In this document: positions 29,291 through 37,599 of the stretch, one piece after another
Numbering within the stretch: the stretch's first letter is position 1
How the letters are laid out: every line of letters begins with the position of its first letter
Assembly: GCF_000142905.1 (NCBI RefSeq)
Contig: NW_013657624.1
Span: 1-64,000, forward strand
Reading direction: 5' to 3'
DNA: 64,000 nucleotides
Source of the DNA: Thecamonas trahens ATCC 50062
Taxonomy: Eukaryota; Apusozoa; Apusomonadida; Apusomonadidae
Notes under the pieces: generated by a model
Told to the model about the DNA's origin: nothing
Database searches by the model: none
Seen by the model: only the letters and a program-made list of their open reading frames with translations
Position numbers and translations under genes: made by a program

Positions 29291-32224
29291 CTACCACAAA
29301 TCAAACTCACCGTCGGGTCGCAGCGATAAGCTTCGCCGCCGTCCGCTAGACTCGGCAGCCTCGGTTGCAGCCGCCACTGCAGCAATCGCCCGCTGAACGC
29401 CTGGCGACTCGAGCGGCGAGTGCTGCGAAGTCGACAACGATCGCCGTCGACTGTTCGACGAATGCGACTGCCCACTTCTGACTCCAGAGCCCGAGCGAAG
29501 ACGGTTGTACGAGCGGCGGGAACGCGACCGCGACATTGATTGTGACTCGTCCGTTTGCGAATGCGAGCTGGGCGACATAGGGATCGACGGCAGACCGGCC
29601 GATGTACGCTTCGAGGCCGACATCGCTCTCTGTCGCGACTCTGTGTGCCGGCCAGATGGGCGGCCCAGGTCAGATCCCAGCTGCGGCAAATCATGAGAGC
29701 CCAGCGATGACGACCGCCGACGGCGCCGCGTCTGCTTTGCAGCAATGGTGTCGACAACCGACGCAAAGTTGATCACGTCTGGCTCGGCCCGCGTTGATGA
29801 TCTACGGTGTCCCCGCGCTGGGCCTGTCGAGCCCGAGACAAGCGAGATTTCGGCCGGAGTCAACTCGATTGTGTGTCCCGATCGGCTGTTGGCATTCGAC
29901 ACAAACGAGTCACGCACTGACGACCGCGTGATGCCACCAAGAAACTGTGTCGACTGCTCGTCCTCCTTGGACGAGATGCTCATCAATGCAGAGGCACTCG
30001 CATCTCTCTCGCCAAACCGCCGCTCCGAGACCACGTGGCCAAACGCGACCAGCGAGTACGCATCCGGCATTTGTGCGCCGTGCGCTCTCCGCTGACTACG
30101 CACTGACCCAGCCATCGGCGAAATCGCCATGTGGGACGGCATGGGCGAGGGAAACATCTCCAGCGTAGAGATCGAAACACCCACCGAGCCTGCATCGCAC
30201 ATGTGTGCAAGCGTCGAGGCCAACCCAAGTCCAGAGCCCGAGTACATGACTGAGCCATCTGGAAACGTCTCACGCTCGAGGAGGCAGGCATGGAGAGCAA
30301 CGCACACTCGAAGCCCGCGCCAGATGTACATCAGCCGCCCAAATGGTGCGTTCCAGATCGGCCGCCCGATCTTCGACCGACAACGCCGATGCGTCAAAAT
30401 CTCCTTGGGCCACTCGGCCTCGACCAGTCGATCGTGGATCGTCATGGCCGCAGTTGCCGCAGCCACCGCCTGGTCAGCGGGAAACACAGCCGTAATCATC
30501 CCACCTGATGTCGTCACAACGTACCCGCGGTACTCCTTGACAACAGCCCGGACAACCTTGCGGTAGATCTGACAGCTCGTGTTGAGTGCTGCCGGAATCT
30601 CGGCCCGTAGCAGCTCTGCGCCCTTGACCATGGTTGTAAAGACTATAACCACACCGTCGGGCGGTGAGATCGCCTCACCGTCGCTGCCGGTCTCTGCCTG
30701 TTCCGAGTCGATGGGCGACACAGCATGAGAGCCGCGAGTGGTGAAGAAGAACAGCGCAGCAATGAGGCCGATTGCAGAGCAGAGGAAGCAGAGCGCGAGA
30801 GAGACCGTCACCGCAATGGTGGTTCCGAGCGACGACGATGATGAGCCCGACTTGATGCATGAACTCGTTCCGCCACACACGCCACACGAGTCGACCCTCG
30901 CCGACGAGCCGACCACCCAGTCGCAGCCTGCACAGCTCGTCGAGTTGCCGCCGCACACGCCACACACATCCATCGTCTTGTTGCCACCCCAGCAGCGCCC
31001 ACAGCCATCGCGGGCTCTATCGCCTCCGTGGCACACCCCGCACGAGTCCAGTGCTGCGTTGGTGCCAAAGCAGACCCCACACGTGTCCTTGGCCGCGTTC
31101 CCGCCCCAGCACATTTCGCAGTCGTCGCGGGCAAACGATTCGGTCCGACCAGTACTTCCGCCCACGCACGCGCCGCATCCATCCATGTATGCAGATCCGC
31201 CGCACTCGCCGGCACAATCGTACACACCGCTCCCGTCCGGGCTGCACCCTGTCGCGCACTCGCCAATCCCCGAGCTCCCGCCGCACACGCCGCAGCCATC
31301 GTAGTGGGCGCCGCCAAGCGGGATTGGAATTCCGTCACATCCGAGACACGAACTTGCATCACCGCCACACACTCCGCACACATCCGACCGCGTGCCTGAG
31401 CCAGCCACACCGTCACATCCGGTGCACTGCTCTCCGCCGCCAAAGCACACGCCGCACACATCTTTGTCGCGATTCTCGCCAAAGCAAACACCACACTCGT
31501 CGAGATCGTTGTTCTTCCCAAAACACACCCCGCATCCATCCACATCAGCATTCGCCACATGGCCTGTCCCAGGTCCAGAGCAAATGCCGCATGCATCGAG
31601 AAAGGCCGGCGGATCGCACTCAGCGCTCGGCAAGTTCTGCCTGCTCGCTGATTGCCCGCTCCGGATGGCGATCTCGTCTGGCGACGGACTCACGCTCACC
31701 ATCTGCACCTCACTGCGCTGGCTGCACTCGTTAGCAAAGAGTGCAAGCAGCTCATCTCCGGTAACAACTGTTCGCAACATCTGGCCGCCATCGCCAACTC
31801 GCTCGACCACCAGAGGTAGGCGAGCAAAGGTGAGTGGCCTTTGTGAAGGCGGGCGAACATGACTGTCATGACGAGCTAAATTGGCTCCAACTATTGGTCC
31901 GAAGACTACGTTTGCAGTCGCTGACCGCATCAGCAACCTGTCCGGACCAGGCTGCAGCACCTTGTCACGAGGTACGCAGAAGATCGAGAGCTCAACAGAG
32001 CGTGGTGGTGGTGTGTAGCTCGTCATCCACGGCTTCGTCGTGTTCGCATACGTCAGGACAAGGCTATTCATGTCGTTGACAGCTTGCGGGTGAGTTGTAG
32101 TCATTCGGGCCAATGATGCCGCTCTGCTGGTGAACCGACCAGCCGAGGAGGAAGAACAGATGAGGAGGAAGACAAGGACGGCCACGCTTGCTCGATGTAC
32201 CGCCATCCCCAAATCGTGTACCAT
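29291..32224 (-). CDS. Receptor-type cyclase-homology protein 5 (no Sushi module)
   Basis: ATG 32224, with an alternative at 32206 directly before the signal peptide (A-V-L-V-F-L-L-I-C). About 977 residues. The N-terminal 175 residues have diverged beyond recognition and no Sushi module is seen. The cysteine-rich region (about 30850-31610) is complete, with about 16 units. A transmembrane helix (about 30740-30830) follows, then a cyclase homology domain (about 30060-30650) and a Ser/Arg/His-rich tail. Both metal aspartates are lost (first position Thr in V-F-T-T-M; second Gly in S-G-G-M-I-T-A-V-F), while Y-I-W-R-G-L-R-V-C-V-A-L-H remains. Asn/Arg positions read G/T. This is most likely a pseudocyclase receptor. 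It lies 212 bp downstream of receptor 6 on the same strand, suggesting tandem duplication. Confidence 0.83.
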   Translation of the reverse strand: MVHDLGMAVHRASVAVLVFLLICSSSSAGRFTSRAASLARMTTTHPQAVNDMNSLVLTYANTTKPWMTSYTPPPRSVELSIFCVPRDKVLQPGPDRLLMRSATANVVFGPIVGANLARHDSHVRPPSQRPLTFARLPLVVERVGDGGQMLRTVVTGDELLALFANECSQRSEVQMVSVSPSPDEIAIRSGQSASRQNLPSAECDPPAFLDACGICSGPGTGHVANADVDGCGVCFGKNNDLDECGVCFGENRDKDVCGVCFGGGEQCTGCDGVAGSGTRSDVCGVCGGDASSCLGCDGIPIPLGGAHYDGCGVCGGSSGIGECATGCSPDGSGVYDCAGECGGSAYMDGCGACVGGSTGRTESFARDDCEMCWGGNAAKDTCGVCFGTNAALDSCGVCHGGDRARDGCGRCWGGNKTMDVCGVCGGNSTSCAGCDWVVGSSARVDSCGVCGGTSSCIKSGSSSSSLGTTIAVTVSLALCFLCSAIGLIAALFFFTTRGSHAVSPIDSEQAETGSDGEAISPPDGVVIVFTTMVKGAELLRAEIPAALNTSCQIYRKVVRAVVKEYRGYVVTTSGGMITAVFPADQAVAAATAAMTIHDRLVEAEWPKEILTHRRCRSKIGRPIWNAPFGRLMYIWRGLRVCVALHACLLERETFPDGSVMYSGSGLGLASTLAHMCDAGSVGVSISTLEMFPSPMPSHMAISPMAGSVRSQRRAHGAQMPDAYSLVAFGHVVSERRFGERDASASALMSISSKEDEQSTQFLGGITRSSVRDSFVSNANSRSGHTIELTPAEISLVSGSTGPARGHRRSSTRAEPDVINFASVVDTIAAKQTRRRRRSSSLGSHDLPQLGSDLGRPSGRHTESRQRAMSASKRTSAGLPSIPMSPSSHSQTDESQSMSRSRSRRSYNRLRSGSGVRSGQSHSSNSRRRSLSTSQHSPLESPGVQRAIAAVAAATEAAESSGRRRSLSLRPDGEFDLW

Positions 32225-32436
32225 TGCTCCTTGCGAGCGAACAACGGTGGCAGGCTTGAAACAACGCTTCAGCGCGTTGCCCGTATGCCGCACCCTGGTC
32301 AAGTATTATCCGGTGTGTGGAAGAATCGAGTTGAGCCGCACGCGAGACGAAACTCGTAACAGTCGTTCAGCAGCGCAAGTGGTCAGCGGGGGGGTAGAGT
32401 GGGGGCACGTGCATGGGGAAGAAAAATATTGTTTCA

Positions 32437-34905
32437 TCATCGTGGGTGTAGGCTTGGGTACGGCGACGACAGCTCCGACGCCGAGACCTCGGGATCAGTT
32501 GGGGCGCGTGGTGGTGGCGTGTTGGTGATGGTGGCGCCGACGGACGAGAAAGCGCCAAAGGCGGGTCGGCTAAAACGAGAGTTGGGCCGGCCGAGGCCAA
32601 AGTCGCGGAGGGCGAGGACCGAGCCGTGGGCCGCCACCGAGTACAGCTCGGCTGGCGGTGAGAGCGACGAGTTGAGCGAGCCGTGCGAGCCCATGGATGA
32701 AGCCCGGGTGATGGGCAAGAGCGATGAGATGCAGTCGAGATACAACGGCGACGGCACCGGCGACGGGAGGAGCGAGACCACCTCCGCCGACGCCACGACC
32801 TGGCCTGGTCGGATGGCCTCGGCCGTCGCCTCGGCAACCTCGAGCACCTCGTCAATCGACGGGACGAGCAGCCGCTCGACGTCCAGACGGTCAGGTAGCA
32901 CGTTGGTGTCGACTGCAACCCGAATCCGGAGGCCACGCCAGACATAGCCGACAGCGTCATGCGTCAACCGCGGGTCGCCGCGAGTCATCTCCACCGGAAC
33001 CGCCGCCGCCGCAGTGTGGCCCAACAGCGCCTCGGGCCACGGTAGCGAGATGAGCTCGTTCTGCAGTGCGACGGCGGCGACGACCGCGTCCAGCGCGGCA
33101 TCGCGCGGAAACGCGCCGGCAAACGTGTGTGCCCGCCATTCGACGCCGTAGCCGCGATGGACTTGTACAATGCGCGAGGCTGCTGCCATGAACAGCCGCC
33201 ATGCCGCATCCATCGGCCCAGGGGCGTCGGCCCAGAGGATGTCGGCGTCGTCGACAATGACCAAAAGTACCACAACTGGTCCGCTGGCTGCTGGCGGTAG
33301 CGTCGTCAACTCGGTCTGGGCCCGTCGCGGCGAGTGAAGCGTGTGTTTGGACGACGCTATCCGCCGCAAGCCCGGGCGCCGGCGCTTAAGCATCTTCCGC
33401 GCCAGAACCACGCAGACGGTAACAGCGAGGACGAGAACGACGCAGCCCGAGATAGAGAGCGAGACCGAAAGCGCAACCGCTGTGAAATCTGAAGAGGACG
33501 ACGAGTCCAGCTCTCCCTCACCTGCTGCCTGCGCCGACAAGCACGTTTCGTTCTTCCCGCCGCACACCCCGCACGCGTCGAGATACGTCGGCGGTGTGCA
33601 CGGGGGCGGTGGTGGGGTCGGCGGCGCTGGGGGCAGTGGCGGCGGTGGGGGCAGTGGCGGCGGTGGTGCCGGTGGACTTGGGAATCCTGAAGGTGTGGTT
33701 GATGGCGGCGACGGTGGCGGTGACGGCGGTGGTGGCGGTGGTGGCGGCGAGAGTGGCGGTGGTGATGGCGGCGGCGACGACGGCGGCGGCGGTGGCGGCG
33801 ATGGGGGCGGCGGTGACGGCGGTGGTGGCGATGGGGGCGGCGATGGGGGCGGTGGCGGCGGCGGCGATGGCGGCGGTGAATACTGAGTCTCACAAAACAC
33901 CCCAGAAGGAGAATAGCTGCCATCGGCGTTGCAGCGGACGCGACCGCCAGGCTCGGCCCCGACAATGGCGCTGTTAGGTGCGGTGCATTCGAGCTCGACA
34001 GTCTTGTTGTACGACGCGGACTTGCTGCCAACAATAGTCACGCCGGTCACAGGCGTGTACTTGGGGCATCCGCGATCCAGGTCGAGGACGAGCGTCATTG
34101 GCGAGCTGAGCCCAATGGTGGCATGCTCAGGCGTCGTCATGGCGTCGGATGCCAACTGGTCATCATCATCGTCGTCAAAATGCCACGGGTGGGCGCGACC
34201 GTAGCCCACATTGCAGCCACGGAAAACAAGCATGAGGTAACGCCCGTCGATGGGTGAGCCAGGCGCGTTGCCCTCGGCCCAGGCGGCGTCCATCAGAGCG
34301 CGCCAGCTGTCACCGCCAAGGAGTGTGGGTGAGCTCGAGCCTGGTACGGTGATCACCGCAGACTCGCGCATGACGGCATAGACCGAGCTCGAGTCAGGCC
34401 AGGTGCTGCCAGACGTAAACGCCTTGTTCTTTCGCGATGGGCTGGTAATGGTGAGCGAGACGTTGATGCAGACCTCGGCTGCATCAAAGGGATATACTCT
34501 CTCGATCAGCACGCCCGAGAGCTCGGTAAAATGCGCCGAAAAAGGCGCAGTCAAGCCCTCAGACGAGGCAGGATCAACTTCCTTGGGCAAGTGAAAACTG
34601 GCCACAATGCCCTCGCCGGCACCGATCTCAGCGCCAAAGCGCTCGATAATCGGATCGCCTGGCAGCCGAAGAACGCCGTACCCCGAGCTATCGTGCTGAA
34701 CAGCCTGGTGGATGCGCGCCGACTCTAAGTTGCGGGTAGAGACCAGCCTCTGCGAGTCTGGATCTGGGTCGCCATAGTTGAAGGCCGGCCGTGGACTCGA
34801 TGGCGCGCCAGCGAGAACGACAGCGGCGAGACTCACAGCCAGCACGATGCACACCTGCAAGCTGTGCGAGCGAGAGGAATGAGATAGTTGCATGACCCGA
34901 GGCAT
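32437..34905 (-). CDS. Receptor-type cyclase-homology protein 6 (cysteine repeats reduced to one)
   Basis: ATG 34905 or 34893; the signal peptide core is V-C-I-V-L-A-V-S-L-A-A-V-V-L-A. About 822 residues. The N-terminal domain (about 30-295) is followed by a Sushi-like module (about 33890-34065), a 95-residue polyproline stalk (about 33595-33885) and a single D-A-C-G-V-C-G-G-K-N-x-x-C unit instead of the usual 15-16. Transmembrane helix at about 33400-33480; cyclase homology domain about 32600-33290 with W-R-G-L-R-I-R-V-A-V; first aspartate position Ile, second His (R-A-H-T-F-A-G-A-F). Predicted pseudocyclase. The short tail ends with Ser/Pro-rich sequence. In this member the stalk has effectively replaced the cysteine repeats. 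Confidence 0.8.
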   Translation of the reverse strand: MPRVMQLSHSSRSHSLQVCIVLAVSLAAVVLAGAPSSPRPAFNYGDPDPDSQRLVSTRNLESARIHQAVQHDSSGYGVLRLPGDPIIERFGAEIGAGEGIVASFHLPKEVDPASSEGLTAPFSAHFTELSGVLIERVYPFDAAEVCINVSLTITSPSRKNKAFTSGSTWPDSSSVYAVMRESAVITVPGSSSPTLLGGDSWRALMDAAWAEGNAPGSPIDGRYLMLVFRGCNVGYGRAHPWHFDDDDDDQLASDAMTTPEHATIGLSSPMTLVLDLDRGCPKYTPVTGVTIVGSKSASYNKTVELECTAPNSAIVGAEPGGRVRCNADGSYSPSGVFCETQYSPPPSPPPPPPPSPPPSPPPPSPPPPSPPPPPPSSPPPSPPPLSPPPPPPPPSPPPSPPSTTPSGFPSPPAPPPPLPPPPPLPPAPPTPPPPPCTPPTYLDACGVCGGKNETCLSAQAAGEGELDSSSSSDFTAVALSVSLSISGCVVLVLAVTVCVVLARKMLKRRRPGLRRIASSKHTLHSPRRAQTELTTLPPAASGPVVVLLVIVDDADILWADAPGPMDAAWRLFMAAASRIVQVHRGYGVEWRAHTFAGAFPRDAALDAVVAAVALQNELISLPWPEALLGHTAAAAVPVEMTRGDPRLTHDAVGYVWRGLRIRVAVDTNVLPDRLDVERLLVPSIDEVLEVAEATAEAIRPGQVVASAEVVSLLPSPVPSPLYLDCISSLLPITRASSMGSHGSLNSSLSPPAELYSVAAHGSVLALRDFGLGRPNSRFSRPAFGAFSSVGATITNTPPPRAPTDPEVSASELSSPYPSLHPR

Positions 34906-36077
34906 GGTGGTCGCCCTGGTAATCGCCTTGGTAATCGCTTTGGGTATCGCCTTGGTGATCGTCCGGGCGTTAATGCGCCCGAGACCAATGCACAGCGGTT
35001 CAAGACCAACTATTCGCTCAGCTTCCGCAACGATTCGAGGTCCCTTGACCACGACAGACGAACGAGCACGGCTTGATCACCACAGAAGCGAAATCGATCG
35101 AGCACCAGAACACGTGTGTGTGTGGGTGTGTAGGAATATATACGAGGAGACGGAGGGGGGGGGGGGGGGGGGGCTTCCCCTCGCGACTATTGCGTCGCCT
35201 TGATCGTACAAGTCGCCCCGGGCTTCTGCGCCGCTGCACGCGTCGTGGCAGTCAAGATTGCAAATTGTTGCAACTGTTCAGCGTATAATTTGTGGCCGCG
35301 TGAATGACCGATGACTCTATCACAATAGCAGGGGAAGGCGGCAGGGGGGGGGGGGGGAATAGGTGAAGCGCGCGTGGGTGGGTGGGGATGGAGGGAGAGG
35401 GAAGGCGAGGGAGAGGTAAGAGTGCTGGCCCGTGGTGGTGGAGTGGTGGTGGAGTGGTGGTGAGAGAGATATGCCAAGGCCCGTTTGGCGTTGGAAGGGT
35501 GGCTGAGGGACTTGAGTCTGGTGGTGGAGCAGGGGCTGGCGACGTGCGGGAGATAGCTGCGGATTCCTTCCGGCGAACAACAACCTGCCCCCCACGAGAA
35601 GGAGCGCGCGTGGGTGGGTGGGGATGGAGGGAGAGGGAAGGCGAGGGAGAGGTAAGAGTGCTGGCCCGTGGTGGTGGAGTGGTGGTGGAGTGGTGGTGAG
35701 AGAGATATGCCAAGGCCTGTTTGGCGTTGGAAGGGTGGCTGAGGGACTTGAGTCTCGTGGTGGAGCAGGGGCTGGCGACGTGCGGGAGATGGCGAACAAC
35801 AACCTGCCCCCCCACGAGAAGGAACAAAAAAAAGTTGCACGACACCCTCCTCACCCGCACATCAAGCTGACAACTCGCACATGCGACTTGCTCTTCACCT
35901 GATCGCCTCGGTCCGGCTTGGGCCAAGTCTCTCTCTCTCTCGCTTTGCACTGTGGCTCTTCTCACCATACAGCCAACTCTGGGCGATTCACCCTCGGCCA
36001 CCACGTGCATACCGCATACACACATACACACACACACACACACACGCGCGCACACACAACAGCCACATCTCCATACA
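34906..36077. other. Intergenic with tandem duplication and homopolymers
   Basis: About 1.17 kb. Contains a 19-G run (35155-35173), a 14-G run (35344-35357), the duplicated block described separately and a (CA)n tract (about 36019-36057) just before the next ATG. Long frames on the minus strand across the duplication encode Pro/His/Ser low-complexity sequence and are not called. Confidence 0.6.
35368..35825. repeat. Two-copy tandem duplication, about 236 bp period
   Basis: Copy 1 starts at 35368 (GCGCGCGTGGGTGG) and copy 2 at 35604. They are near-identical through the GGAGTGGTGG block, GAGATATGCCAAGG and the CGAACAACAACCTGCC segment. Copy 2 lacks about 17 bp present in copy 1 after GTGCGGGAGAT. 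No coding or RNA signature. Confidence 0.85.
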
Positions 36078-37580
36078 ATGTCGGCCTTTGTCCGCGCTGC
36101 ATTGCGGACAGCTCGGTCATTGTCTCGCTCACGGTCTCGCTCACGGTCACCCAGTCCGCGGTCATCGCACTCGGCGTCACACTCATCATCACCACCACCG
36201 TCATCATCATCATCGACATCATCATCAGTAGTGTCTTCATCTCCGGGACAAAATCGGGACGAAACGGTACCTGTATCGAGTGCCTCTGCTCATGGGCTGC
36301 CGCAAGACAACCAACGCCGACGTGTTCATCGCCGTCATCAGAGTCGTCGTCGCCATGGACAAAATCATCATCAGAGCCAAGCGCCGCAGACCAGGTGCAG
36401 CAACAATGGCGACGAGTCGGACGATGAGTGGGTCGTCATCGAGTCGGACGGGGCAGAGTCTGGCTCGGGGATGGCGAGGAACGAGCCATCGCTTCTGCCC
36501 GCCACCGATGTCGCAGCGTCAAGGTCATTCGAGCTGATCGAGACCGACGAGGCGGCCACGATGGCATATGGCTTCAGAGTTACGGTCACCTCCGACGATG
36601 AGTACACTGCGGGTGCGCGACGCGAGGCGGCAGCGGCAGCGGCCTGGGACAAGCTTGGATCGGCCGCGCTCCGTCGCTCGCGCGCCGTTGAGGATGTGGT
36701 GCTCGCATGGGGCATTCCGCCGCATGCTCGCCCGACCGCGTGGCCAGTCTTCTCCTCGGCCGAGGCACTGCAATTGGTATACACCGAGGTGTATGCCAAG
36801 CTGGCTAGCGCAGATGGCGATGCCTGGGTCGGCGCCACCGCCGGCTCGGCCGACGTCGCCCGCATCGACGGCGACCGCGCGCAAATTGAGCTCGATCTCC
36901 GCCGCACATTCCCTACCAACGAGTTCTTTGCCTCGCAGGCTGGACTGGACTCGCTGCGGACCATCCTAGTCGCCTTTGCCCGCTGGTCGCCCATCGGCTA
37001 CTGCCAGTCGCTCAACTACGTCGCCGGCCTCCTCCGTGTCGTTCTCGGCTCGGACGAGCTCGCCTTCTGGTCGCTCGTCCACTTTGTCGAGGACGAGCTC
37101 CTTGGCTACTACACCGAGGGCATGTCGCTGTTCAAGGCCGACTCGGCCCTCATTGGCGAGCTCCTGGCTGAGCTCGAGCCGGAAGCCTCTGCCGTCATCG
37201 ACGCTCTCGGCTTTGACCTCTCCATTGTCACTGCGCCCTGGCTCCTCTGTCTCTACGTCAACACCCTCCCGCTCGCCCATGTTCTTCACGTGTGGGACAT
37301 GGTCATGTACAGCGGCGCGTCCTTCCTCATCCGCGTCGCGCTCGCGCTCCTCTCCGCCCATGCTCCACTCATCACCGCCGCCAGTGACGACTTTGAGGCC
37401 GTCTACCTCGCCCTTACCCAGCTCCCGCTCCTCCCGCCGCCGCACGCCCTTGTCGCCGCCGCCGCAACCATCGATCTCGGCCCCGAGTTTTCCACCCGCC
37501 AGCGCGAGAAGCTCGCTCCCGGAGAGCTCCCGCAGCTCTGCAAAGCCATTGCTGCGCACCGCGCTCACTTTGCTCTGTGA
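36078..37580 (+). CDS. TBC-domain Rab GTPase-activating protein
   Basis: 500 residues from ATG 36078 (the upstream in-frame extension has no ATG and encodes CA-repeat His/Thr). Residues 10-60 are Arg/Ser- and Ser-rich, 80-105 basic. The TBC domain spans about 205-480 and has both catalytic fingers: I270-x-x-D273-x-x-R276 (I-E-L-D-L-R-R-T-F-P) and Y308-x-Q310 (G-Y-C-Q-S-L-N-Y-V-A-G). Other landmarks are P-W-L-L-C-L-Y-V-N-T-L-P-L and V-W-D-M-V-M-Y-S-G. Such proteins accelerate GTP hydrolysis on Rabs during membrane traffic; the Rab partner is unknown. The stop lies 19 bp from the convergent CBS/PB1 gene. Confidence 0.9.
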   Translation: MSAFVRAALRTARSLSRSRSRSRSPSPRSSHSASHSSSPPPSSSSSTSSSVVSSSPGQNRDETVPVSSASAHGLPQDNQRRRVHRRHQSRRRHGQNHHQSQAPQTRCSNNGDESDDEWVVIESDGAESGSGMARNEPSLLPATDVAASRSFELIETDEAATMAYGFRVTVTSDDEYTAGARREAAAAAAWDKLGSAALRRSRAVEDVVLAWGIPPHARPTAWPVFSSAEALQLVYTEVYAKLASADGDAWVGATAGSADVARIDGDRAQIELDLRRTFPTNEFFASQAGLDSLRTILVAFARWSPIGYCQSLNYVAGLLRVVLGSDELAFWSLVHFVEDELLGYYTEGMSLFKADSALIGELLAELEPEASAVIDALGFDLSIVTAPWLLCLYVNTLPLAHVLHVWDMVMYSGASFLIRVALALLSAHAPLITAASDDFEAVYLALTQLPLLPPPHALVAAAATIDLGPEFSTRQREKLAPGELPQLCKAIAAHRAHFAL

Positions 37581-37599
37581 CTCCTCTTTGGTTCTCAAT

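Noticed and set aside
35252-36055. 267-codon minus-strand frame with repeated Pro/His/Ser peptides
   Set aside because: Spans the tandem duplication and G runs; repetition of the peptide only reflects the DNA duplication.
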